Source: Microbacterium testaceum
GTDB taxonomy: Bacteria > Actinomycetota > Actinomycetes > Actinomycetales > Microbacteriaceae
DNA: 54,085 nucleotides
Assembly (NCBI RefSeq): GCF_001476655.1
Contig: NZ_LDRT01000079.1
Span: 1 to 54,085, forward strand
Direction of reading: 5' to 3'
Shown: piece after piece, positions 14,465-22,243 of the stretch
Numbering within the stretch: position 1 is the stretch's first letter
Layout of the letters: every line of letters begins with the position of its first letter
The notes under the pieces: generated by a model
Seen by the model: the letters and a program-made list of their open reading frames with translations, nothing else
Told to the model about the DNA's origin: nothing
Databases searched by the model: none
Position numbers and translations under genes: made by a program

Positions 14465-17142
14465 CCTTCGCCCCCGCCCGCGCGCGGTTCTCCTGGGTGC
14501 TGGCGGCGCTGGCCTCTTTCGCGTTGGTGCTCGGGATCCTGCCGGTGCTTGCGCCCGCCGTGGCCCCGGCGGCGACGGCGGCGAACGCGAGCGACTTCCA
14601 AGACGGCTTTCTGATCTCGGACGACAACTTCTTCGACGCCGGCTCCCTGACGGCATCCGACATCCAGAACTTCCTCAACGGCAAGGTCACGTCGTGCCGG
14701 GGAGACGAGGGGATGCCGTGCCTGAAGGACTACGTCGCCCAATCGACGCCGTCGCTCGGCGCGGATTCGTACTGCCGGGCGTTCGGCGGGGGCACGATGA
14801 GCGCCGCCCAGCTGATCGCCGCCGTGTCGCAGGCGTGCGGCATCAGCCCGAAGGTGATCCTCGTCATGCTCCAGAAGGAGCAGGCGCTGATCACCGATCC
14901 CGCCCCCTCGCCCTATCAGTACCGCGCGGCGCTCGGCCAGGGATGTCCTGACGGCGCAGCGTGCGACCCGAATTTCGCCGGATTCTTCTACCAGGTGTAC
15001 GGTGCCGCACGGCAGTTCCAGATCTACGTGAAGAACCCGCGCTGGTACAGCTACCAGCTGGGGTGGAACAACATCCTCTACCAGGCGACCCCGCCCGACA
15101 ACGACAGGGTCTGCGGCACGAAGCGCGTGAACATCAAGAACGACGCCACGCGCGCGCTGTACATCTACACGCCGTACACGCCCAACCAGGCGGCGCTCGA
15201 CAACCTCTACGGCACCGGTGACTTCTGCTCGGCGTACGGAAACCGCAACTTCTGGCGTCTCTACACGGACTGGTTCGGCAGCCCGACGGCGTCTCCCGTC
15301 TCCGGCGAGTATGCGCGCGTCTGGGCCTCGCTGGGCGGTGCCGGCGGTCTGCTCGGCTCGCCCACGTCCACCGAGCAGTGCTTCGGCACCTACTGCCAGC
15401 AGTCGTTCCGCAACGGCACCATCTTCTGGTTCCCGGGCCGGGGAGTCTTCGGCGTGCCCACGGTCATCGAGTCGATGTGGCGCAACCTGGGCTTCATCGA
15501 CGGCGCGGTCGGTAAGCCGACCGGTGTCGTGGTGTGCCAGAGCGACATGACCTGCACGCAATCCTTCGACGGCGGTGTCATGGCCGCCGATCCGACCGGC
15601 GGCAACCTGGTCGGCAGACACGTCGAGAACGTCTGGTCGTCGTCCGGGGGAATCGGCCTGGGGGCCGCGCGAGGTCCGGAGGTGTGCTCCAACGGGTCGC
15701 AGTGCGCGCAGATGTTCGCCCACGGCGCCCTCTTCTCGGGCGGTTCCGCGACGGCGGTGGTCGAGCCGCTCTTCAGCGCCTGGGTCCAGGCCGGAGCCAG
15801 TGGCGGGTCACTCGGCTTCCCCCTCAGCGACGCGTCGTGCGTATCGGCCGGATGCACCCAGCGTTTCGGAGGCGGACTCATCGCCTCATCGGGTCGCGCC
15901 AGTGCTCAGGTCGTGCCGGAGCCCATCGCGACCAAGTACCTCCGCGCGGGCGGCCCCGCCGGTGTCGGCGGCCCTGCGGGTCCGCAGGCCTGCGATTCCT
16001 CCGGCGCCTGCAGCCAGCGCTTCGGCTCCGCCCGGATCGACACCTCGTCGAAGGGGACCTTCATCACGATGAAGTGGTTCTTCGACGCCTGGTCGGCCGC
16101 CGGATTCGAGAAGGGGCGTCTCGGTCGACCTCTCGCCGACATGTCCTGCATCCCTGCCACCTGCTACCAGCGGTTCTCCGGTGGCACTCTTTCGGGTTCT
16201 CCGTCCGGTGGTGTGGTGGCCGTGTACGGCGCCTACCGCGATCTCTGGTCGAAGACGGGCGGTGCCGGGGGGTCGCTCGGGCTTCCGACCAGCTCCGAGT
16301 CCTGCAACGGCGTCAACTGCGCGCAGACCTTCGAGAAGGGCGTCATCGGCTGGACCCCGAAGTACGGTGCGGTCGCCGTGACCGGGCGGTATCTCGCAGC
16401 CTGGCAGGCGCAAGGCGCGGGAGACGGCCGCTTGGGCGGACCGCGCTCGGCCCCGTCGTGCTCCGCGAGCATCTGCACCCAGGCCTTCCAGACCGGCGTG
16501 CTCACCACCGCACCCTCGGGTGCCCTCGTCGCCGTGGCAGGGGAGTACCAGAGCCTGTGGAATCGCGCCGGCGGAGCCACGGGGCAGCTGGGACGACCGC
16601 TGAGCGACGAGTCGTGCAACGGTCGCAGCTGCTCGCAGGTGTTCCAGAACGGCGTGGTCGTGTGGACGCCCGGTTCGCGAGCAGTGATCGTGTCCGGCTG
16701 GTTCCTGGCTCCGTGGCAGGCCGCGGGATCCGAGAACGGCCGTCTGGGCGCCCCGACGGCCGCGATGGTCTGTCTTCCCGTCACCTGCTACCAGGCCTTC
16801 CAAGGGGGAACCCTGACCGGGTCGCCTTCGGCGGGCATCCTGCCCGTCTACGGCGCGTACCGCGATGTGTGGATGAACGCCGGCGGCCCGGCGGGAACGC
16901 TCGGTCTTCCGACCCGAGCGGAGTCCTGCTTCGGCTCGTACTGCCGACTGCCCTTCGAACGCGGGACCATCATCTGGCGTCAGTCCGCGGGGGCCCTGGC
17001 GATCGCGCCGCCCGTCTTCGCGACGTGGGATGCCGCGGGAGGCGTGACGGGTCGCTACGGTCTTCCTCTCGCCCCGGCGGCGAAGAGCGGCGGCAAGGTC
17101 ACGCAGAACTTCGAACGGGGTACGGTCTCGGTCGCCGGGTGA
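14461..17142 (+). CDS. Secreted protein with N-terminal enzyme-like domain and twelve LGFP repeats
   Basis: An 893-residue exported protein; the GTG start overlaps the lipoprotein stop (GTGA). Residues 1 to about 42 form a signal peptide ending near VAPAATAANA. Residues about 45-280 form a conserved actinobacterial domain with DDNFFDAGSLTASDIQNFL, then ACGISPKVILVMLQKEQAL, a helix with a glutamate placed as in lysozyme-like hydrolases, then GFFYQVYGAARQFQIY and YTPYTPNQAAL. Proteins with this domain are often labelled hemagglutinin without proof. Residues about 282-893 hold twelve LGFP repeats; eleven have a cysteine pair and the last has none. A glycan-binding envelope protein with possible muramidase-like activity is the best guess. 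Confidence 0.75.
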   Translation: MTFAPARARFSWVLAALASFALVLGILPVLAPAVAPAATAANASDFQDGFLISDDNFFDAGSLTASDIQNFLNGKVTSCRGDEGMPCLKDYVAQSTPSLGADSYCRAFGGGTMSAAQLIAAVSQACGISPKVILVMLQKEQALITDPAPSPYQYRAALGQGCPDGAACDPNFAGFFYQVYGAARQFQIYVKNPRWYSYQLGWNNILYQATPPDNDRVCGTKRVNIKNDATRALYIYTPYTPNQAALDNLYGTGDFCSAYGNRNFWRLYTDWFGSPTASPVSGEYARVWASLGGAGGLLGSPTSTEQCFGTYCQQSFRNGTIFWFPGRGVFGVPTVIESMWRNLGFIDGAVGKPTGVVVCQSDMTCTQSFDGGVMAADPTGGNLVGRHVENVWSSSGGIGLGAARGPEVCSNGSQCAQMFAHGALFSGGSATAVVEPLFSAWVQAGASGGSLGFPLSDASCVSAGCTQRFGGGLIASSGRASAQVVPEPIATKYLRAGGPAGVGGPAGPQACDSSGACSQRFGSARIDTSSKGTFITMKWFFDAWSAAGFEKGRLGRPLADMSCIPATCYQRFSGGTLSGSPSGGVVAVYGAYRDLWSKTGGAGGSLGLPTSSESCNGVNCAQTFEKGVIGWTPKYGAVAVTGRYLAAWQAQGAGDGRLGGPRSAPSCSASICTQAFQTGVLTTAPSGALVAVAGEYQSLWNRAGGATGQLGRPLSDESCNGRSCSQVFQNGVVVWTPGSRAVIVSGWFLAPWQAAGSENGRLGAPTAAMVCLPVTCYQAFQGGTLTGSPSAGILPVYGAYRDVWMNAGGPAGTLGLPTRAESCFGSYCRLPFERGTIIWRQSAGALAIAPPVFATWDAAGGVTGRYGLPLAPAAKSGGKVTQNFERGTVSVAG
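15304..17130 (+). repeat. Twelve LGFP repeats
   Basis: Twelve units of about 50 codons, each with an aromatic/W start, a G-G-x-x-G-x-L-G-x-P core, a cysteine pair spaced 4-5 residues, a Q-x-F, and a G-x-(I/L/V) strand. Unit 4 reads GGSLGFPLSD, the literal LGFP motif. The last unit lacks both cysteines. Confidence 0.85.
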
Positions 17143-17192
17143 AGTCTGTCCGGCGGCGACGTCAGCGCCAGGGTGCGCTTACGTGGGGATGC

Positions 17193-17198
17193 TAATCT
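17193..17198 (+). promoter_or_regulatory. Candidate -10 box of the coiled-coil/GT2/acyltransferase operon
   Basis: TAATCT is about 150 bases before the ATG at 17353. The resulting leader (roughly 17205-17352) contains a short hairpin CCCCG/CGGGG near 17302-17320 but no recognisable riboswitch. This is the longest gene-free stretch of the window (about 210 bases). Confidence 0.35.
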
Positions 17199-17352
17199 AC
17201 GACGCGATGTGGAAGACGGAGCTTCTCCCCTCCACCGCCGTTGTCCGGCAGGCCCACCGCAAGTGTTCCCGGCCACCGAGTCAGCACACCCCTCACCGTG
17301 GCCCCGTGCCGCTCCGGGGTTGTGCCCAGAGAATCAGAAAGAGGTGTTGGCG

Positions 17353-17619
17353 ATGGGGAAGAACCAGGAGCTGACCTCCGAGGCCGTTGATGCGGTGTCG
17401 CTCGAGCGTGCCCTTCAGGACGCCGAGATCGCCAATCGGCGCGTGATCGAGTTGACCCGTGGTCTGCTCGAACGCGAGGAACAGATCACCAAGCTGCAGC
17501 TGGAGATCGTGTCCCTGAAGCAGCTCCTCGACCCCCGTCGCAAGATGGAGCACGTGTTTCGCAAGAACCACGCCCTCTACGTCGTGGCGCGCCGGGCGCG
17601 AAGGATGATGGGGCAGTGA
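17353..17619 (+). CDS. Small coiled-coil protein
   Basis: An 88-residue protein with no recognised family. The ATG at 17353 follows a purine-rich ribosome-binding sequence (AGAAAGAGG). Residues about 18-60 have a heptad pattern rich in Leu, Ile, Glu and Gln (LERALQDAEIANRRVIEL, then EEQITKLQLEIVSLKQLL), a convincing coiled coil. The C-terminus is strongly basic (VVARRARRMMGQ). There is no signal peptide. It overlaps the following GT2 gene by GTGA. A scaffold or partner for that transferase at the membrane is plausible but unproven. Confidence 0.75.
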   Translation: MGKNQELTSEAVDAVSLERALQDAEIANRRVIELTRGLLEREEQITKLQLEIVSLKQLLDPRRKMEHVFRKNHALYVVARRARRMMGQ

Positions 17620-18740
17620 CCGCGGCGACGCCCCGGGTCCTGCTCGCCGTCACCTTCTACAACGGTCGGGACTTCGCGCGCCGCACCTTCGAGTCGATCG
17701 CGCACCTCGATCGCGACGGTTTCGAGCTCGACGTGCTCGTCCTCGACGACTGCAGCCCCGAGCCGGGTTTCAGCGAGTACCTCGCCGAACTCGCCACCGA
17801 GTTCGGTGCCGTGTTCTACCGCTCTCCTCGCAACCAGGGTATTCCGCGCAACGTCAACCTCGGCCTCGCTACCGCGCAGCGGCTCGGGTACGACTACGTG
17901 ATCATCTCCAACTCCGACGTCATCTATTCGCGTAACTCGGTGCGAGTGCTTCTCGACGTGGTGTCGGCGTCCCCCGCGGCCGCCTCGGTGACCGCGTGGT
18001 CCACCAACGTCGATCCGTACTCTCTCCCCAACGGCACGGAGCTGTACGTCGAGACGCCCGAGGTCGCCGATCTCATCGGCGAGGCGCTCTCCGACGAGTT
18101 CGCATCCGAGGCGTTGGAGATCCCCGCGGGGATCTCGTTCGCCATGATCGTCCCCGTGTCGGTCCTTCCCACGGTGGGGCTGATGGATCCGGTCTTCGGC
18201 CGCGGGTACGGCGAAGAGTCGGACTGGTCCGCGCGAGCGACGAGCGCCGGATACCAGCACCTTCTCGCCCAGGGGGCGTTCGTGTACCACGCGGGCCGTG
18301 GGTCGACGCTCGCGGCCGGGGTGATCTCGCAGAGTGACATCGCGGACTGGAGCAACCAGCACATCGTCAACCACCGGTCCCCGATGTTCCGATGGAGCGT
18401 CGACGGGTTCCTGCGTTCGGGCGTGCTCGAGAAGGCCCAGGTCCGCGCGGTCGCGGCGTTGATCCTCGCCGCCGCCGTGCGGGGCGGATACGCGGTCATC
18501 GATCCGACGATCGACTGGGACGATCAAGACCCCAGCGTCGTCACCGTGACCATTCGATCGCAGGCGTACGAGATGTGCATGGCGCACTGGAACGGCTTCA
18601 CGGTCGAGATCGACACCGACTCCCTCGACGTGCTCGCCTCCATCCGCAACTTCTTCTCCGGCGCGGAGCCCATCTACACGAACATTCCGGCCGCGACGTG
18701 GGAGGGTGCCGAGGAATTCGGCTATCCCCTCGGCGTGTGA
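17616..18740 (+). CDS. GT2 family glycosyltransferase
   Basis: A 374-residue GT-A protein. The start LLAVTFYNGRDFARRTF, followed by VLVLDDCSPEPGF, is the family 2 nucleotide-binding half. IISNSDVIYSRNSV replaces the usual DXD by NSD, as in rhamnosyltransferase-like members. FGRGYGEESDWSARAT is the acceptor-side E/D motif. A C-terminal extension of about 100 residues is not recognised. Neighbours are a coiled-coil partner upstream (GTGA overlap) and an acyltransferase downstream (overlapping at 18737). Confidence 0.85.
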   Translation: MTAATPRVLLAVTFYNGRDFARRTFESIAHLDRDGFELDVLVLDDCSPEPGFSEYLAELATEFGAVFYRSPRNQGIPRNVNLGLATAQRLGYDYVIISNSDVIYSRNSVRVLLDVVSASPAAASVTAWSTNVDPYSLPNGTELYVETPEVADLIGEALSDEFASEALEIPAGISFAMIVPVSVLPTVGLMDPVFGRGYGEESDWSARATSAGYQHLLAQGAFVYHAGRGSTLAAGVISQSDIADWSNQHIVNHRSPMFRWSVDGFLRSGVLEKAQVRAVAALILAAAVRGGYAVIDPTIDWDDQDPSVVTVTIRSQAYEMCMAHWNGFTVEIDTDSLDVLASIRNFFSGAEPIYTNIPAATWEGAEEFGYPLGV

Positions 18741-19972
18741 TCGCGGTGCGCAGTCTGGGAGAGGCGTTCGATCCGCGTCACAACTCCATCGGGTTCCTCC
18801 GGTGGGCGATGGCCTTCATGGTCATCTTCAGCCACGCGGGACCCGTCGCGGGTATCTTCGGCGGCGTCGACATCGGCGCGCAATGGGGAGCCGAGACCTC
18901 GCTCGGTGGCGTTGCGGTCACGGGCTTCTTCTTCCTCTCCGGAATGCTCATCACACGGAGCATGGTCCGTTCGCGCTCCCCGTTCCGATACCTCTGGCAC
19001 CGCGTCGCGCGCATCTATCCTGCGTGGTTCCTCATCCTGGTCGTGACGGCGTTCCTTCTGGCTCCTCTTGCCTGGCACCACTCCCAGGGCACCTTCCAGG
19101 GTTTCCTCTCGTTCCCGGACAACTCCCCGTGGGACTACGTTGCGAACAACTTCACCCTGGTCTTGAACCAGTGGGCGATCGCGGGTACCGGGGGGAGCAC
19201 GCACGCGGTCCAGGTCGGTTACAACACGTGGAACGGCTCCGCCTGGACCCTGATGTACGAGTTCGCGTGCTATCTCGGCATCCTCGCCCTGGGAATCATC
19301 GGGGCGCTGCGCGCGCGAATCGTCGGTGCGCTCGTGGCGGGGGGACTCCTCTTGCTCAGCACCTTCCAGGCGCTGCACATCGGCGATCTCGGTTCTGTCG
19401 TCCAGACGTTCTCCAACCCGCAGGTCCTGCAACTCGTGGCCCCTTTCGCCTTCGGCACTTTGGTGCAGCTCTACATCGAGAAGGTCCCGTTCGACGACCG
19501 ACTCGGTATCGCGATGCTGGTCATCGCTGCGCTGTGCTGGTGGCGCGGAGGGTGGTTCCTCTTCGGCCAGTACGCGTTCGCTTACGGACTGATCTGGTTC
19601 GGCACCCGGGTGACCGCGCTGTCGCGCTGGGACCGCCATGCCGACCTCTCTTACGGCATCTACATCGCCGGTTGGCCCGTCATGTTCCTCGCCGCCGAGT
19701 ACGGGCTCCCCGAGCGGGTGGGAGCCTTCGGCTATCTGCTCGTGGTGATCGTGGTCGTGCACGTCTACGCCTACCTCAGCTACATGCTGATCGAGAAGCC
19801 CGCGTTGGATCTGAAGAACTGGATGCCACGATGGCTGGCGCGTATCCGAGGAGTCGATCCCGTGGCACCGAGCGGGGGCGGCGCGGGTCTGTTGGTGCGG
19901 GCCCGCTTCGTTCCCCTCGTGCTCTTGCTGATCGCGACGACGGCTCTCGTCGTCATCGGCGTCGTACGGTAA
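18737..19972 (+). CDS. Acyltransferase 3 family membrane protein
   Basis: A 411-residue multi-pass protein of the acyltransferase-3 (OafA/NodX-like) family, which transfers O-acetyl or other acyl groups onto surface sugars. The first hydrophobic segment contains FLRWAMAFMVIFSHAGPV, with the family's catalytic histidine in the FSHAG position, and the conserved GVAVTGFFFLSGMLITRSM follows. About ten membrane segments are visible. There is no SGNH tail, unlike the larger homologue at 38504. The GTG overlaps the preceding GT2 stop, so it probably decorates that enzyme's product. Confidence 0.88.
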   Translation: MIAVRSLGEAFDPRHNSIGFLRWAMAFMVIFSHAGPVAGIFGGVDIGAQWGAETSLGGVAVTGFFFLSGMLITRSMVRSRSPFRYLWHRVARIYPAWFLILVVTAFLLAPLAWHHSQGTFQGFLSFPDNSPWDYVANNFTLVLNQWAIAGTGGSTHAVQVGYNTWNGSAWTLMYEFACYLGILALGIIGALRARIVGALVAGGLLLLSTFQALHIGDLGSVVQTFSNPQVLQLVAPFAFGTLVQLYIEKVPFDDRLGIAMLVIAALCWWRGGWFLFGQYAFAYGLIWFGTRVTALSRWDRHADLSYGIYIAGWPVMFLAAEYGLPERVGAFGYLLVVIVVVHVYAYLSYMLIEKPALDLKNWMPRWLARIRGVDPVAPSGGGAGLLVRARFVPLVLLLIATTALVVIGVVR

Positions 19973-19977
19973 AGCCC

Positions 19978-19983
19978 AGGAGG
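19978..19983 (+). promoter_or_regulatory. Strong ribosome-binding site of the SDR gene
   Basis: AGGAGG lies 5 bases before GTG 19989 and fixes this start codon. Confidence 0.7.
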
Positions 19984-19988
19984 TCGTC

Positions 19989-20852
19989 GTGAACAAGATC
20001 GTCGTCATCACCGGTGCCGGTGGCTACGTGGGCCGGCACGTCACCCGCGCGGTGGCGGAGTTGGGTTACGAGGCCGTCGCGGTCGTTCGTCAGCGACGCG
20101 ACGGCGACCTCGCCGCGGAAGCACGCGTCGTCGAGGCCGATGTGCTCGACTCGTCGTTCGACATCTCCGCGGTGGCGCCCGTGAAGCGGATCGCCGCGGT
20201 CATCCATCTGGCCTGGCAGGACGGTTTCGTACACAACGCCCCGTCGCACCTCGAACGGCTGTCGGATCACTATCGTTTCCTGGCCGCTCTCGTCGAGGCC
20301 GGAGTGTCCCGGATTGCGGCCCTCGGGTCGATGCACGAGATCGGCTACTGGGAGGGCGCTGTCACGGCGGAGACGCCCACGAACCCCGTGACCCTGTACG
20401 GCATCGCGAAAGACGCCCTGCGGCGCTCTGCGACCCTCACCATCGGGAACCGTGCGGAGTTCGTGTGGCTCCGCGCCTACTACATCCTCGGGGATGACCG
20501 CCGTAACCGGTCGATCTTCGCGAAGCTTCTGGAAGCCGCGGATCGGGGCGAGACAGTCTTCCCCTTCACGACGGGGCGAACCCTCTACGACTTCATCGAC
20601 GTCGCCGAGCTCGGCCGTCAGATCGCCGTTGCGGCCACGGCGGAGGGCCTGACCGGCATCGTGAACGTCGCATCCGGCGAGCCGGAGTCGCTCGCGAACC
20701 GCGTCGAGCGGTTCATCAGCGAGAACGAGCTCGACATCGCGTTGGAGTACGGAGCCTTCCCCGATCGCCCCTACGACTCACCCGGCATCTGGGGGGACGC
20801 GGCGACGATCACCGAGCTGATGGCTCGGTCGCCGTTCGCGCGGCGAGACTGA
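19989..20852 (+). CDS. NAD(P)-dependent epimerase/dehydratase (extended SDR)
   Basis: A 287-residue extended short-chain dehydrogenase. The N-terminal VVITGAGGYVGRHVTRAV is the dinucleotide-binding Rossmann motif, and LYGIAKDALRR carries the YxxxK catalytic pair. It is somewhat shorter than typical sugar-nucleotide 4-epimerases (310-340 residues), and its substrate cannot be named. It closes the operon starting at 17353, 16 bases after the acyltransferase. It probably makes or alters a nucleotide sugar or lipid-linked sugar used by the preceding GT2. Confidence 0.8.
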   Translation: MNKIVVITGAGGYVGRHVTRAVAELGYEAVAVVRQRRDGDLAAEARVVEADVLDSSFDISAVAPVKRIAAVIHLAWQDGFVHNAPSHLERLSDHYRFLAALVEAGVSRIAALGSMHEIGYWEGAVTAETPTNPVTLYGIAKDALRRSATLTIGNRAEFVWLRAYYILGDDRRNRSIFAKLLEAADRGETVFPFTTGRTLYDFIDVAELGRQIAVAATAEGLTGIVNVASGEPESLANRVERFISENELDIALEYGAFPDRPYDSPGIWGDAATITELMARSPFARRD

Positions 20853-20912
20853 CGCCACCCCGCGCGAGCGCGTCCCGTCGTACGGCGGCCTGCGGGCATG
20901 GATGACCCGCCC

Positions 20913-20985
20913 GGCCGCGACACCGCGTGCGGCCACCGACGGCATCCGCGCCGCTCCGTGAGGGGCCCGTCGAGCCGTGCGGGCC
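20913..20985. terminator. Two hairpins between convergent operons
   Basis: GGCCGC (20913-20918) pairs with GCGGCC (20929-20934), and GGCCCG (20964-20969) pairs with CGGGCC (20980-20985), each with a 10-base loop. They lie in the 152-base gap between two converging operons, where termination is needed on both strands. No T-tract follows, so factor-assisted or weak termination is likely. Confidence 0.35.
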
Positions 20986-21004
20986 GGGACGGAGAATCCC
21001 GCGC

Positions 21005-22243
21005 TCAGCGCCCTGAGGTCGCCGAGCCCTCCACATCGATGCGCATGTAGCCCGTGGCACGGGGGTCGAACTCGACGTTGAACGAGGTCGCCTGCATGAT
21101 GTTGTGCAGGTCGTTTCCATGAGCGTCGATCAGCGTCGCGTTGATGAAGTACTTGCCGCCCGCGAGGGGCGGATCCTTCAGGACGAACGAGACATCCGCC
21201 GACCCGGTCATCGGGTCGACCGGTGTCTTCAGCCAGTCGGTGCCGGTGACGAACATCTTGTGGCCCATGTGATCGTCGATCTGGACGCGGCATCCCCACT
21301 TGTCGAGATGCGTGGACGAGAGCGTCAGCTGGATCTCGAGGTCGTCGCCGGGCTGGAGAGGCTCACCGGGGCCGCGTCCGACGACGACGGCGCGCACGCT
21401 GTCGACCGAACCCTGGGGACGTGGTGCACCCGGGTCAGCGGCGTCGCGCTCGGCCACCCGTCGTTCTTCGAGCAAGTCGCGGAAGCGGGCGACCGCCGTG
21501 GACGGCGCACCGTCGAAGAGCACCTCTCCCTGGTGCAGGAGCACCGCGCGCCCGCACAGCTCGACCACCTGGTCGAGCGAGTGCGTCACGAGGATGATCG
21601 TGCGCCCCTCTTTCTGGAAGTCGCGGATACGGTCCATGCACTTGCGTTGGAACGCCTCGTCACCGACCGCGAGCACCTCGTCCACCAAGAGGACGTCGGG
21701 ATCGGTGTGCACCGCCACCGCGAACGCGAGCCGCACGTACATGCCCGAGGAGTAGAACTTCACCTGCGTGTCGATGAAGTCGCCGATCGAGGCGAAAGCG
21801 ACGATGTCGTCGAACTGCGCCTCGGTCTCTTCGCGGCTGAGCCCGAGGACCGACGCATTGAGGAAGACGTTCTCTCGGCCCGTGAGATCGGGGTGGAAGC
21901 CCGCGCCCAGCTCGAGCAGCGCCGCGAGGCGGCCGCGCTCTTCGACGGTTCCCGAGGTCGGGTCGACGATGCCGCCGATCACCTTGAGCAGCGTGCTCTT
22001 ACCGGAGCCGTTGTGACCGATCAGGCCGATCGTCTCGCCGGCGTAGATGTCGAGGTCGACGTCGCGCAGCGCCCAGAACTCCTTCTTGTGACGGCGCCCG
22101 GCGCGACCCAGGGTGACGACGCGCTCTTTGATCGAGGAGTCTTTGCGGATCGTGAACTTCTTCGAGACGCCGCGGATGCGGGCCACCTCGGGTCGAGGAG
22201 CGTTCTCCGGGTGTGAGACGGGGGGAGTGGGCATGGGGGTCAC
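21005..22243 (-). CDS. ABC transporter ATP-binding protein with Wzt C-terminal carbohydrate-binding domain
   Basis: A 412-residue Wzt-type ATPase energising export of a lipid-linked polysaccharide. The first 240 residues form the nucleotide-binding domain with Walker A GHNGSGKST, signature YSSGMYVRLAF and Walker B LLVDEVLAVGDEAF. Residues about 285-412 form a Wzt_C-like beta-sandwich that, in O-antigen exporters, recognises the polymer's terminal modification. The GTG at 22243 overlaps the permease stop (GTGA); an ATG three codons later is an alternative. The short linker YMRIDVEGSATSGR ends the protein. Confidence 0.92.
   Translation of the reverse strand: MTPMPTPPVSHPENAPRPEVARIRGVSKKFTIRKDSSIKERVVTLGRAGRRHKKEFWALRDVDLDIYAGETIGLIGHNGSGKSTLLKVIGGIVDPTSGTVEERGRLAALLELGAGFHPDLTGRENVFLNASVLGLSREETEAQFDDIVAFASIGDFIDTQVKFYSSGMYVRLAFAVAVHTDPDVLLVDEVLAVGDEAFQRKCMDRIRDFQKEGRTIILVTHSLDQVVELCGRAVLLHQGEVLFDGAPSTAVARFRDLLEERRVAERDAADPGAPRPQGSVDSVRAVVVGRGPGEPLQPGDDLEIQLTLSSTHLDKWGCRVQIDDHMGHKMFVTGTDWLKTPVDPMTGSADVSFVLKDPPLAGGKYFINATLIDAHGNDLHNIMQATSFNVEFDPRATGYMRIDVEGSATSGR

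Noticed and set aside
17302..17320. CCCCG/CGGGG hairpin in the 5' leader as a riboswitch
   Set aside because: Only a 5-bp stem, with no conserved riboswitch core around it.
17207..17374. Short ORF after the -10 box upstream of the coiled-coil gene
   Set aside because: It begins with ATG 8 bases after the box, which fits a leaderless uORF, but its composition is not protein-like and it ends inside the coiled-coil gene. It might be a leader peptide but evidence is too weak.
19989..20852. SDR as a possible HldD (ADP-heptose 6-epimerase)
   Set aside because: It would complete the heptose pathway, but it lacks recognisable HldD features, sits in a different operon 9 kb away and is shorter than HldD (about 310 residues).
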